64,000 nucleotides of DNA from Promethearchaeota archaeon (lineage in GTDB: Archaea > Asgardarchaeota > Lokiarchaeia > Sigyniarchaeales > SOKP01), in contig JAEOTS010000116.1 of the NCBI GenBank assembly GCA_016839745.1, positions 1 through 64,000 on the forward strand. The letters run 5' to 3'. The notes beneath the pieces are model-generated. The model was not told the DNA's origin and ran no database searches. It saw only the letters and a list, made by a program, of their open reading frames with translations. Shown piece by piece: positions 9,126 to 18,547 of this stretch. The position numbers and the translations under genes are program-made. Every line of letters starts with the position of its first letter. Within the stretch, counting starts at the first letter, position 1.

Positions 9126-10562
9126 ATGAAAAATATGACATCAAATATATTTGGTACTTCAGGTATAAGAAAAGTGTTCCAAAATTATAGTGAAACAGAT
9201 CTCATGTTTACACCACAAATGGCTTTAGATGTGGGATTAGCGTTGGGTACATACTTAAAAGGTACAGGTATCGTAGTTATCGGGAAGGATATTAGAACCT
9301 CTGCTTTACCAATAGAATATTCATTAATTTCTGGGATTTTAAGTACGGGATGTAACGTGAAAACATTAGGAATTGTAACCACACCCACATTAGCAATGTC
9401 TCAACGATTTTTAGATGCGAATGCTGGAGTTATGATTACCGCATCCCATAATACTCCCGAATATATTGGATTAAAATTTTGGAATCCTTCAGGTATAGGT
9501 TATTCCTATGAACAAGAAGAAGAAATTTCGCGAATATATGACGAGAAGAATTTTCTTGATATCAAATGGGATCAAATTGGAAAAGTTACTCAGGTTAATG
9601 AAATTAACGATAAACACATTTTAGATATAACGAATCGTATAAAATTTGATGGAAGTAAACTTAATGTTATAGTTGACCCCGGAAACGGAGCGGGATGTGA
9701 AATCGTCCCAAGACTTTTAAGTGTTTATAATATAAATATTATTACAATCAATGCTCAAATGGATGGTAAATTCCCTGGAAGAAATTCAGAACCCAGTGAA
9801 AAAAATTTAATTCAGATTTCCAAATTTTTAAAAATATCAACACAAGAAGATATTGGAATAGCGCTAGATGGGGATGCTGATAGAGTTATTTTTTTAGATG
9901 AAACTGGTGAAATTGTCGATCCAATTAGGTTATTAGCCCTTTTGGCGAAATATTATATACAAAATAATAAAAATAAAATTTCTAAGAATGATATGAAAGT
10001 TTCTACCCCTGTAAACTCATCTAGTTTAATTGAGGATGTGTTACAACCATTAGGTTGCGAAGTAATAAGAACTAAAGTCGGAGATATCCAAGTAGCTGAA
10101 GCTTTACATGAGAATGGGGGATTTTTGGGTGGAGAGACCTCAGGTACTTATATTTGGCCCAGCTTCCATTTAGGACCAGATTCAATTGTCACAATCGGAA
10201 TAGTATTGCAAATGATGGTCAAAACAGGAAAAACATTAATAGAACTATTGAAAGAAATTCCAAAATATCCCTATTACCGTCAGCAATTTCAGCTTATAAA
10301 AGATATTCCCTTTACTGAGGAAATAAACCAAAAAATTATTACTGAAATGAAAGAGAGCTTCGATTCTATCGGAAAAAAATTAAAATCTACTAATAAAATG
10401 GATGGTTGTAGATTCGATTACGATACGGGATGGATTTTAATAAGACGTTCGGGAACAAGCCCTTACTTAAGAATTTCCGGTGAATCCAGTATCGATATAA
10501 ATCAATCAATTGAAATGAATAAAATAGCAGAAGATAAAATGAAAAAATTAAATTTAATATGA
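9126..10562 (+). CDS. glmM: Phosphoglucosamine mutase / phosphohexomutase
   Basis: The enzyme interconverts glucosamine-6-phosphate and glucosamine-1-phosphate (possibly also mannose or glucose phosphates). The start was moved from the track's TTG (9054) to ATG 9126 or 9135, because family members begin right at the IFGTSGIR motif. The active-site Ser loop is TASHNT (usual TASHNP), the metal loop DGDADR, the sugar loop GGETSGT and the phosphate-binding loop RRSGTSPYLR (usual RPSGTEP). All four domains are present. Its neighbours NagB-like and GlmS genes support a role in UDP-GlcNAc synthesis. The Thr and Ser replacements in two loops are mild departures from consensus. Confidence 0.88.
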   Translation: MKNMTSNIFGTSGIRKVFQNYSETDLMFTPQMALDVGLALGTYLKGTGIVVIGKDIRTSALPIEYSLISGILSTGCNVKTLGIVTTPTLAMSQRFLDANAGVMITASHNTPEYIGLKFWNPSGIGYSYEQEEEISRIYDEKNFLDIKWDQIGKVTQVNEINDKHILDITNRIKFDGSKLNVIVDPGNGAGCEIVPRLLSVYNINIITINAQMDGKFPGRNSEPSEKNLIQISKFLKISTQEDIGIALDGDADRVIFLDETGEIVDPIRLLALLAKYYIQNNKNKISKNDMKVSTPVNSSSLIEDVLQPLGCEVIRTKVGDIQVAEALHENGGFLGGETSGTYIWPSFHLGPDSIVTIGIVLQMMVKTGKTLIELLKEIPKYPYYRQQFQLIKDIPFTEEINQKIITEMKESFDSIGKKLKSTNKMDGCRFDYDTGWILIRRSGTSPYLRISGESSIDINQSIEMNKIAEDKMKKLNLI

Positions 10563-10595
10563 AGTTTTTGTTAGTATTAATTTTTTTGTTCGAAG

Positions 10596-11558
10596 TTAAC
10601 TGCTCTTAATTTCTATTTCTATTCCTTTTTGTTCAAGCTTTTTTTTATTTGCAACAAGTTCTCGACCAGCAATTTTATCCAAAATGTAAATTAAATTGCC
10701 TCCTTTTTCCGAATACAACTGACCATAAGATATTGGAACATCTGGAGAAGGTTCATTTAGTATTGATTCAGTAACAGACATAGTTTTGCGTTCTCCGTTA
10801 GCTAATAATAATACTGTTTTTGCCTTATATACTAGCTCAGCACCCATACTAATAGCAAAATGAGGACACTCATCTTCTGAGTTAAATTGTCCATCGATTA
10901 CTGCATTACTTACGGTATTTTTATCAAGTTTTATTAACATGACTTTGCTTCCTTCAAAGGGAATTCCTGATTCATGGAATGCAACATGTCCACGTCCTCC
11001 AACACCTATAATTTGTAAATCAATACCACCAGATTTTTCGATTTTTTGGGCATATCCCTCTAAAATTGTTTCCTGAATCCAGCTTAAATATTCAGAAGAT
11101 GCTTTATCTTTAATAACAATTGATTTTCCTGAATCTGTTCCTAATTCAGTCCAATCATCAGGATGGGATGATAGTTCTTGCATCAGTATTTTTTGATCGA
11201 TTAAACAAGCATAAGGTAAAGTTGTTTCAATAAATTTATTGTTAAGAAGCCCAAAGAATTCTTTAATCATAAAGTAGCAATAACTTTGTGGGTGTATAGT
11301 GCGTTGTTGAGCATTCTCTCCCGGAAGACCAATATATTCATCGAGATTAAAACTGCGAACTCTACTACTGTCGAATTTATTAGCATTTGCCATTTGGGCA
11401 AGTTCTTTGTATACACCCGTTGGTGAATTTCCTGTTGCAAGCCCTAAAACATATAAACTCTTATCTTGTAATCCTTGAATAATTTTTTCTTTGACAATTT
11501 CTGCTGCAACCTTACTCAACTCTTCGAAATTATCTGTAATAATTACATTAATCGCCAT
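10596..11558 (-). CDS. Glucosamine-6-phosphate deaminase-like protein (NagB family)
   Basis: This is a 320-residue NagB/6-phosphogluconolactonase-fold protein. Visible motifs are the phosphate loop LGLATGNSPTGVY (about residue 40), NLDEYIGL containing the Asp equivalent to NagB Asp72, the HPQSYCYFM helix, and GVGGRGHVAFHESG. In NagB the last motif reads GxDGHIAFNEP, so the His and Glu are kept but the Asp equivalent to Asp141 is Arg here. Function would be ring opening and deamination of GlcN6P, reversing GlmS, if the substitution is tolerated. It lies convergent to glmM and divergent from glmS, as expected for amino-sugar balance. Confidence 0.85.
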   Translation of the reverse strand: MAINVIITDNFEELSKVAAEIVKEKIIQGLQDKSLYVLGLATGNSPTGVYKELAQMANANKFDSSRVRSFNLDEYIGLPGENAQQRTIHPQSYCYFMIKEFFGLLNNKFIETTLPYACLIDQKILMQELSSHPDDWTELGTDSGKSIVIKDKASSEYLSWIQETILEGYAQKIEKSGGIDLQIIGVGGRGHVAFHESGIPFEGSKVMLIKLDKNTVSNAVIDGQFNSEDECPHFAISMGAELVYKAKTVLLLANGERKTMSVTESILNEPSPDVPISYGQLYSEKGGNLIYILDKIAGRELVANKKKLEQKGIEIEIKSS

Positions 11559-11664
11559 AAATAGTACCTTGAGAAATAATTTATACTAAAAAAAGTTCTG
11601 TTTAATAAAAATTTAATTATATGAGCTTAGCAAATCACTTTTATGTTATCTCCTTTCGAGAGCA

Positions 11665-11702
11665 AAAAATTATTTAAATTTCTAAAAATTTTCTATTTAT
11701 AA
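11665..11702 (+). promoter_or_regulatory. Putative TATA-type promoter of a leaderless glmS transcript
   Basis: The AT-rich element TTATTTAAAT lies about 30 bp before the glmS ATG, which is the usual spacing of an archaeal TATA box to the transcription start. No GGTGAT-type ribosome binding site is present before the ATG, so a leaderless mRNA is likely. This is a reading by eye in an AT-rich genome. Confidence 0.35.
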
Positions 11703-13556
11703 ATGTGTGGTATTTTTGGAATAGTTACAAAGAATCAAGAAATCTCTGTAGGTAAAGTTGTCTTCGAAGGAATAAAGCGTTTAGAATACCGTGGATATGA
11801 TTCTTGTGGTATTGTTTCACTTTACAATTCAAAACTATTTATTAAAAAAGAAGCTGGAAAAATTGATGAAATTCATAAAAAGATCAAATTAGATGAATTT
11901 CCTAGTGGTTCAAAACTTGCGTTAGCCCACACAAGATGGGCTACTCATGGAGCACCCACTAAACAAAATAGCCATCCACATTTAGATTGTCTAAACAAGA
12001 TTGCAGTTGTACATAATGGAATAATAGAGAATTTTTTAGAATTACGAAATGAACTCACTTCTCGAGGACACACATTTAAATCTGAGACTGATTCTGAAGT
12101 GATTCCCCATTTAATTGAAGATTTTATGAAAAGTGGTAATAATCTTAAGGATGCTATTATTAACGCATTAAAAAAATGCAAAGGAGCGTACGCAATTGCA
12201 GTTTGTCAGATTAATAACCCCGATTTAATCGTAGTTGCTCGAAAAGAATCTCCTTTAATAATTGGAATAGAAGAAGGAAAAACAACTTATTGTTCTTCAG
12301 ATATTCCTGCTTTTTTACCATATACAAGAAAATGCTATATAATGGAAGATGACGAACTTGCTGTTTTGAAAGCGGGAGAAGTAAAATTTTTTGATCTTAA
12401 AAACGATAACGAATTGATTAGAAAAGAAATGCAAAACATTGAATGGAATATTGATGCAGCAGAAAAGGGAGGTTACGAGCATTTTATGCTAAAAGAAATT
12501 TACGAGGAACCAAATGCATTAAGGTTTACTATGAAAATTTCAGACCAGCTATTAAGCAAGTTTGCAAACGCTTTAATCTCAGCAGATAATATATATATTA
12601 CTGCAGCGGGTACATCTTATCACTCAGCGTTAGCAGGAAAATTTATAATTTCTAAATTTCTTGGTAAACACATTCAGGATATAGAATGTTCTGAATTTGA
12701 GACTCAGCTAAACGGTAATTTGAAAGAAAATTCCGTAATTATTGCAATTTCACAATCAGGTGAAACCATTGACACGATAGAAGCGATTAGATGGGCAAAA
12801 AATACAAAATCTGTTAAAATTTTAACAATTACTAATGTTGTAGGCTCATCAATTACAAGGTATTCCGATCATGTGATCGTTACAAATGCAGGACCTGAGA
12901 TTGGTGTTGCAGCAACAAAAACATATAGCACGCAAGTTCTTGCTCTTGCGTTGATAGCGGTATCAATTGCAAAAACTAGAAAAATAATATCTAATGAAGA
13001 AATAACAAAATATCACGATGCTTTAGCTGGAATTCCTAATATCATTGAAAAATTCCTTGAGAAAAATGTTGATTTAATCAAATATATTGTAAACAATTTA
13101 GAAAAAAATTTGAATTATTTCTTTTTGGCAAGAGGGATATCAATTGCCACTGCCAAAGAGGGAGGTTTAAAATTGAAAGAAGTTGCTTGCCGGTTTATCG
13201 AAGGTTATTCCGCAGCTTCTGCTAAACATGGACCAATTTCTTTAGTACGAGAAGGATTTCCTATCATTTTTATCGCTCCTCCTGACGAGACATATAATAG
13301 ATTAGTTGGGAATGTAATGGAGTTCAAAGCTAGAGGTGGTAGAATTATTTCTGTTGTTGTGGAAAGTGATGTAAAGATAACAAAATTAAGTGATATTACA
13401 ATTCGAATTCCTCAACCCGCTGATAAATTTTATAATCTATTCAGCCCAATAACTTTCATGCCAGCCTTACAATTATTAGCCTATTATGCTGCCTTAGCTC
13501 ATGATCTAGACCCTGATAAGCCATTAAATCTTAGTAAGACTGTGACAGTTCATTAA
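11703..13556 (+). CDS. glmS: Glutamine--fructose-6-phosphate aminotransferase (isomerizing)
   Basis: GlmS makes glucosamine-6-phosphate from fructose-6-phosphate and glutamine. Cys2 of MCGIFGIV becomes the N-terminal nucleophile of the class II glutaminase domain; RLEYRGYDS, HTRWATHG and HNGIIEN follow. Two SIS domains occupy the C-terminal half (AAGTSYHSA and SQSGETIDT near 302-350, then LARGISIATA), and the C terminus contains the NLSKTVTVH segment typical of the family. At 617 residues it is full length. It is next to NagB-like, GlmM and the beta-helix protein, giving a hexosamine cluster. Confidence 0.96.
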   Translation: MCGIFGIVTKNQEISVGKVVFEGIKRLEYRGYDSCGIVSLYNSKLFIKKEAGKIDEIHKKIKLDEFPSGSKLALAHTRWATHGAPTKQNSHPHLDCLNKIAVVHNGIIENFLELRNELTSRGHTFKSETDSEVIPHLIEDFMKSGNNLKDAIINALKKCKGAYAIAVCQINNPDLIVVARKESPLIIGIEEGKTTYCSSDIPAFLPYTRKCYIMEDDELAVLKAGEVKFFDLKNDNELIRKEMQNIEWNIDAAEKGGYEHFMLKEIYEEPNALRFTMKISDQLLSKFANALISADNIYITAAGTSYHSALAGKFIISKFLGKHIQDIECSEFETQLNGNLKENSVIIAISQSGETIDTIEAIRWAKNTKSVKILTITNVVGSSITRYSDHVIVTNAGPEIGVAATKTYSTQVLALALIAVSIAKTRKIISNEEITKYHDALAGIPNIIEKFLEKNVDLIKYIVNNLEKNLNYFFLARGISIATAKEGGLKLKEVACRFIEGYSAASAKHGPISLVREGFPIIFIAPPDETYNRLVGNVMEFKARGGRIISVVVESDVKITKLSDITIRIPQPADKFYNLFSPITFMPALQLLAYYAALAHDLDPDKPLNLSKTVTVH

Positions 13557-13590
13557 AGATATCCTTTATTTCTAAAAGTAAAGATACTTT

Positions 13591-14844
13591 TTAAATAAAA
13601 GATGGAAGATACTTCATTATGGTATTTCGTGTATTTTCAACCATGCTCAGTAGCCAAGAAGTTCCTTCTTTTTTGTTATATTCATTTAAATTTTGTATTA
13701 CGTTGATGTAATCCTTCCCGGTTTTGTTGTAGATGTCATCTATATTCTTTAAAAACTCAACTCTCTTTTTCTCGTCTCCAGAATACGCAAGACATTTTTT
13801 AAAACTACTTTCAATTTTTTGTATATTCTCAAAAAGTTCTCTTTTTTGATTAATCAGCTCTTCTGATACTTCATTACCCATTATCGATCTATATAATTCT
13901 ATAGATTTTTCCATCTTGTTAGCTAGCTGTTTGAATCTTTTAATTCTCTCATTGAAAATAAGGTCAAGCTTTTCAACTGCCCCCTCATAAAGCATTTTTT
14001 CCATATCACTTCCCTGATAGAACTTAGAACGTACAATTAGGTACCATTGTCTAAGAGCTATTATATTTGCGATATATTCAATACAATTTATAACTCTTGT
14101 CTTAACACTCCAATATAGTCCAGGATAGAAATCCATATCCTCTTTTTGAGGTTTTTTACCCATTAAGAGTTTCTGACCTTGAGGACAATTTCCGCGGTAA
14201 ATAACTCCAGCTGCAATTACTGTCTTATAACCTATCTGACTTGGACCTACTAGTCCGCCTTGTCCCCCTAAAAAAATAGGAGGTTGATTGAGCATAACAC
14301 CATAAGCTACATCTCCAATTAAAGATGCAGTTGCTTTATCCTGATTAGGGGTATAATTAAAATGAATATATGAACTACCAACTTCACTATGGTTTTTTCT
14401 ATTCGTCCCGCCTGCCATTAAAATGTCACAAAAATTAATAATGCTCCCTAATGTCACAAATGGAAAAAGTATTGTTTGTTTAAGACCTACCGTATGAGAA
14501 CCATTAGCCTCCTCCTCCAAGAGGCATCCTTCTCGGACTTCGGCACCATCACCCATATTCGCAGAATCCAGAAATGTTGATCCTTCAAAATATCCCCCTT
14601 TTAATTCAACTTTTTTACCTAATTGACAATTTTTAATAGTAACTGGAGATCTACTGCCCAGCTTAACTCCCGGCATAATAAGTGTCTTTTTGCCAAAAAT
14701 TTTACATCCTGAGTGTATCATTACATCTTCAGATGATATCAGGTTAATGTTGACTTCCTCACTTATTTCAACCGAAGAAGGATTTGGTATTTTGACTCCC
14801 TTTTCAATTAAAGCAGTTATTAAAGAGTTTTTATTATATCCCAT
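13591..14844 (-). CDS. Left-handed beta-helix protein, GlmU C-terminal-like
   Basis: This 417-residue protein has an N-terminal run of hexapeptide-type repeats (about 25-215: VMIHSGCKIFG, VKLGSRSPV, ANMGDGAEVREG) forming a left-handed beta helix, followed by a helical C-terminal domain (about 250-417). The beta-helix part carries conserved segments (SHTVGLKQTILFPF; AGGTNRKNHSEVGSS; GLVGPSQIG) resembling GlmU-type acetyltransferase/pyrophosphorylase-related proteins of bacteria. There is no nucleotidyltransferase domain. With GlmS and GlmM nearby, a role in UDP-GlcNAc or other amino-sugar acylation is inferred. A good ribosome binding site (GTGAT) precedes the ATG. Confidence 0.72.
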   Translation of the reverse strand: MGYNKNSLITALIEKGVKIPNPSSVEISEEVNINLISSEDVMIHSGCKIFGKKTLIMPGVKLGSRSPVTIKNCQLGKKVELKGGYFEGSTFLDSANMGDGAEVREGCLLEEEANGSHTVGLKQTILFPFVTLGSIINFCDILMAGGTNRKNHSEVGSSYIHFNYTPNQDKATASLIGDVAYGVMLNQPPIFLGGQGGLVGPSQIGYKTVIAAGVIYRGNCPQGQKLLMGKKPQKEDMDFYPGLYWSVKTRVINCIEYIANIIALRQWYLIVRSKFYQGSDMEKMLYEGAVEKLDLIFNERIKRFKQLANKMEKSIELYRSIMGNEVSEELINQKRELFENIQKIESSFKKCLAYSGDEKKRVEFLKNIDDIYNKTGKDYINVIQNLNEYNKKEGTSWLLSMVENTRNTIMKYLPSFI

Positions 14845-14908
14845 ATGATCATATCACTTTTCTGGTTCATTTTTCTTATTTTTTTAATATAAATAAATTC
14901 TAACTTTT

Positions 14909-16399
14909 TCATACTTTTTCTACGCGAAAGATATGGCTCTTCCAACCATCTAATTCAATATATAATCCATTTTTGTTTAGATTTTCTCCTTTATAGTTAT
15001 ACTTATTCCCCGTTAAAAGATCTGTAAATCGCCAGTTAAAGAGCTCATAGTCTATGTCATCGATTATTATATGCGCTTTAGAAGAATTGGAACTATAATT
15101 GACCGTAATTAATAATCTTTGGTCATCTATTAACCATTGATATGAGATGATGTTGTTATGAGAATTATCATTCATACTCACAGGCTTAGTTTCGCATAAT
15201 GACCACCTAGCTTCATCAAACTCTCTTCCGGGAGCAACCCTTAACAATTTATCGTAAAATTCTATTAGATTTATATCATCTTCTTCAATTGCCCCCCTTC
15301 CTAGTTGAACTGGTATTTTGACTTTATATCCCCGGGTCTGTCCTTCAAATATTAATCGGGCACCTGGTAATGTTAAAGCAATGATAGAAGCAGCTTTAGA
15401 AGTTTCATGTCCAAAAGTTGGTATTGCTCTTGGTTCGTCGTGGTTTTCAATAAATCGAAGTAATTTATTCTGATAATCTAAATCTGTTTTAAGATGATCT
15501 CGTACGCTCTGAACTTTAAGACTAGCTAGACATTCGTATAATCTTTTGTCATAACAATAATTAAATCCTTGCTGAATTAATTCCCATTCCATATCCCAAT
15601 ATACCTCAGCTATGAACTTAAAATCCGGGTATTTATTTTTTACAGCTTGGATTATTTCTCCCCAAAACTCTTTTTCGGGTGGTGAACCTGCTTTATCACT
15701 CCAAGTTTTATTAAAAACACTGTTAGTCATTAACATTGCCATATCACACCTAACCCCATCGCATTGCTGAGCAATCGAGAGTAAAGTGTTGATAGTTTTT
15801 GAGCGTGCTTCAGAAGAAAATGCGTTTATTTGAACCGTATCTGTCCAAGGTGGAAAATTAGGATCTTTTCCGTGTGCATATACCTTATCTCCAACTGAAA
15901 AAAAATCATAGGGTTTAGTCATCAATTCATTTAAAGTCCCCTTAATAAAAACATCAGATTTCTCAAGAATCCAGAGGTGATCAATTGAAACGTGATTAGG
16001 AACATAATCCAATATCAATAATTTATCGCGTGCTGCTAAATCTTCTCGGAAGTTTTTTAAAGCTTCAGAACCTCCTAAATAAGAGCTAACATGATAATAA
16101 TAAACTGAATAAGGTGAACCTACAACATCCTGTGTGCTATAATATCGTAGCACTCTTCGATATTCTTCTTGTAAACCCTCATGATTCATCGCTATTTCTT
16201 TTCCTATAGGACTTCGCTCCCAAACTCCCATTAACCAAACTATATCAAAGTGCTTTAATTCATGGTCAATTATTTCAACTGGTATTGAATCTAATTTTAT
16301 AGGATGACCATATATTTCGGATAATTTATTTAACCAAGGCCAAGTATTAATTTCGTAAATTTTGGGATGGTTAAGCCAAGTGAGTTTTCTTTTTGACAT
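14909..16399 (-). CDS. GH13 alpha-amylase-family glycosidase/transglycosidase
   Basis: This is a single-domain GH13 protein of about 496 residues. GH13 signatures are all present: region I DYVPNHV, region II DGVRCDMAM with the nucleophile Asp, region III FIAEVYW with the acid/base Glu, and region IV FIENHDEPR. A C-terminal beta domain follows (about 410-496). It acts on alpha-glucosidic bonds; the exact activity is unknown. The WLMGVWERSP and YSVYYYHVSSYLGG segments are shared with the giant GH13 protein at 46.7 kb, so the two are of one subfamily. There is no signal peptide, so it is cytosolic. ATG at 16399 (MSKRK) is preferred over the track's upstream TTG. Confidence 0.9.
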   Translation of the reverse strand: MSKRKLTWLNHPKIYEINTWPWLNKLSEIYGHPIKLDSIPVEIIDHELKHFDIVWLMGVWERSPIGKEIAMNHEGLQEEYRRVLRYYSTQDVVGSPYSVYYYHVSSYLGGSEALKNFREDLAARDKLLILDYVPNHVSIDHLWILEKSDVFIKGTLNELMTKPYDFFSVGDKVYAHGKDPNFPPWTDTVQINAFSSEARSKTINTLLSIAQQCDGVRCDMAMLMTNSVFNKTWSDKAGSPPEKEFWGEIIQAVKNKYPDFKFIAEVYWDMEWELIQQGFNYCYDKRLYECLASLKVQSVRDHLKTDLDYQNKLLRFIENHDEPRAIPTFGHETSKAASIIALTLPGARLIFEGQTRGYKVKIPVQLGRGAIEEDDINLIEFYDKLLRVAPGREFDEARWSLCETKPVSMNDNSHNNIISYQWLIDDQRLLITVNYSSNSSKAHIIIDDIDYELFNWRFTDLLTGNKYNYKGENLNKNGLYIELDGWKSHIFRVEKV

Positions 16400-16598
16400 A
16401 ATCAAAATTAGTTTTTTTAATTCTTTTGATAATAATTATTAATAAATATGCCCCTTAGTTTAAAAAATGAATTCAATTAGGAATATAATTATCGTATAGA
16501 AGCCAAATTCTAATTTTTTGCGAAGTTTTTTAAAAATAAATATATATAAATTATTAGATAATCATATGTTTTATTAAGAAGAATAAAAGAAGTGATTT

Positions 16599-17180
16599 TT
16601 GAAAGTGAGTGAAGAGAAAGAAGCAATTCGAAAGTTAATAATGCTCATCTCCGACCTTCGGGCAAAGGATGAGGAACGTTACGAAGCCCATGTTAATTTC
16701 ATGAACGAAACTATCAAAATGATCAGCGCAATCGAATCTCAAATGAACAAGCATTGGTCTACAGTATTGGATTCCCTTAAAGAACTGAACGATAATATTA
16801 ATACTAATTTAGATTCACTACTTACGGGTATAAATCCTAAAGGGCTTAGAGAAACTTCGAAATCCCTTCAAGAAATCATGGACACAATGAATAAGAGCGT
16901 ACAATCAATGAATTTAGAGAAAGTTTTAAGCGAATTGAAAGTTTTAAAAAGTTCAACTCAATCTAGTGGCCAAGCACCTCTTACATCTCAATCCATTCCT
17001 GTTACTAAACCACCTGAACCAATAACTGCAAATATCAATATTACGCCTCCTTTGGGCATACCTCCTTCAACAGCACAAGATACTGAAGTATATGGATATG
17101 TTCCTGGAAAAAAAAAGAAAAAGAAAGAAGAAGAGGAGGAGCCCCACCTTATGAAACCATCAGATTTATTTAAAAAATAG
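16599..17180 (+). CDS. Coiled-coil protein with charged tail, unknown function
   Basis: This 193-residue protein has a helical, heptad-patterned N-terminal region (about 1-125), a Pro/Thr/Ser-rich linker (about 130-165) and a highly charged Lys/Glu tract near the C terminus. No domain is recognised. The ribosome binding site AAGTGAT sits very close to the TTG start of the track; the in-frame GTG six bases later (GTG AGT GAA) has more usual spacing and may be the true start. It lies convergent to the dehydratase alpha gene. A structural or adaptor role is possible but unsupported. Confidence 0.6.
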   Translation: MKVSEEKEAIRKLIMLISDLRAKDEERYEAHVNFMNETIKMISAIESQMNKHWSTVLDSLKELNDNINTNLDSLLTGINPKGLRETSKSLQEIMDTMNKSVQSMNLEKVLSELKVLKSSTQSSGQAPLTSQSIPVTKPPEPITANINITPPLGIPPSTAQDTEVYGYVPGKKKKKKEEEEEPHLMKPSDLFKK

Positions 17181-17188
17181 CTAAATAT

Positions 17189-18547
17189 TTATTCAATATT
17201 CTTTAATCTATCCATAAAAGGTTCTACGCGAGTTTTAACTTGTTCTATGTTTTCTCCTATTTTTTTGAAATTTATGACTATTGCAGGAATATCTAATTCA
17301 GATTTTAGTTTTTCTTTTAATTTGTCGTAAGTTTTTGATATTGAAGGACAACCAAATACTTGATTGAAGATTAAACCATCTATATCCATATTTTCTGCTA
17401 CTGCTAAGTACGAACTCGTCATGTTTTCATCGTTACATCCAATGCCTTTTGCTGACGCATTCAAGAGAAATCGAGCGTATTCTTCAATTGGATCGGAGTG
17501 ATTTGATATGGATATTTCTTCCAAAAAACCTAATACGTCCCAATCTGCATAAATTACTCTTCCTCCCAAATTATAGATAATTTCATGTATTTCTGGTTCC
17601 CATCCTTGATACATTGGGGCAAATAACAACCTTGGCATTTTATAGACGTCCATACCTATGCCTTTTCTTATACGCTCTCTCATTTCTTTAACTAATTGGC
17701 TTAGATTTTCTAAATATCGTTGAGCATTGGAATTATAATCCTGAAATGTTATTGTTAAAAGAGCTAAAATTTCAGAAAATGTTGCAGGATTACAAGGGTA
17801 GAAATCTGAACCGCCAATCTCGTAAAGAATAGTCTTATAAAATCGTTTTACCTGGTTTCCGATTCGGAATTGCTTCTGTAAGCTATTATCTGATACAAAA
17901 TTGCCCGTAATGTTTTCTAATTCGCTAATTCCAGTCTTTATATTATCGACCATCTGTTTAAGAGCTTCATTTTCATTATACGAAGTTTTAGGAGGAACAT
18001 CAATTAATATTTGTCTCGGAACAATTGTCTTCAATGATTCATAGAACTTATTCCATCTACCACAGCGCATTGCGAAATTAAGATTAGCATCCACATTTTT
18101 TCCTTTTGATTTATGCATTCCGTAAAGAGCGTTAATTCCATAGCATAATTCTGAAGGAACACCATTATTAACGCCTAATTCGTACATTTCATTATATTTA
18201 CTGTTTATCGATGTAATAACATCTTCAAGAATTTTATCAACTATTTTTAGCACATCAAACTGGCGAGCGAAATCCAGAAATTTTGATGTCAAATCCCAGC
18301 CTAGAACCGAAGTAGCTGATGTTATTGGTGTTAGATATCTGCTAAAATCAAAAGTTTCCATCCTGATTGGAAAAACCGGAACTGCTCCAACCGCAAAAAC
18401 TAAATCGGGGAATCCTAAAGCAACAGAAATTAATTTCTTCTTTTCTCGAAATTTTTTCTTCCGTAAGTAATCTCTCCCCGTTAAAAAATTTGAAGCCATT
18501 TTTAGAACAGATGTGAAACTTAGGACATCATCAGCGTATATACTCGT
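17189..18547 (-). CDS. 2-hydroxyacyl-CoA dehydratase/benzoyl-CoA reductase-type alpha subunit (copy 1), probable ACG start
   Basis: It is closely related to the gene at 20446-21801 along its whole length: NEMYELG, YPCNPATFSEI, RKGIGMDV, the GIGCNDENMTSSYL segment and the C-terminal IGENIEQVKTRV. These Fe-S proteins use ATP-activated electrons to dehydrate 2-hydroxyacyl-CoA or reduce aryl-CoA. The track starts at ATG 18499, but the frame continues upstream as SIYADDVLSFTSVLK, aligning with SLIADEIIQFSSVLR of the paralogue, whose ATG falls on an ACG here (18545-18547). An SD-like GAGATGAT lies upstream, its G 9 nt before ACG. With this start the protein is 452 residues against 451 for the paralogue. 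Confidence 0.88.
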   Translation of the reverse strand, partial: TSIYADDVLSFTSVLKMASNFLTGRDYLRKKKFREKKKLISVALGFPDLVFAVGAVPVFPIRMETFDFSRYLTPITSATSVLGWDLTSKFLDFARQFDVLKIVDKILEDVITSINSKYNEMYELGVNNGVPSELCYGINALYGMHKSKGKNVDANLNFAMRCGRWNKFYESLKTIVPRQILIDVPPKTSYNENEALKQMVDNIKTGISELENITGNFVSDNSLQKQFRIGNQVKRFYKTILYEIGGSDFYPCNPATFSEILALLTITFQDYNSNAQRYLENLSQLVKEMRERIRKGIGMDVYKMPRLLFAPMYQGWEPEIHEIIYNLGGRVIYADWDVLGFLEEISISNHSDPIEEYARFLLNASAKGIGCNDENMTSSYLAVAENMDIDGLIFNQVFGCPSISKTYDKLKEKLKSELDIPAIVINFKKIGENIEQVKTRVEPFMDRLKNIE

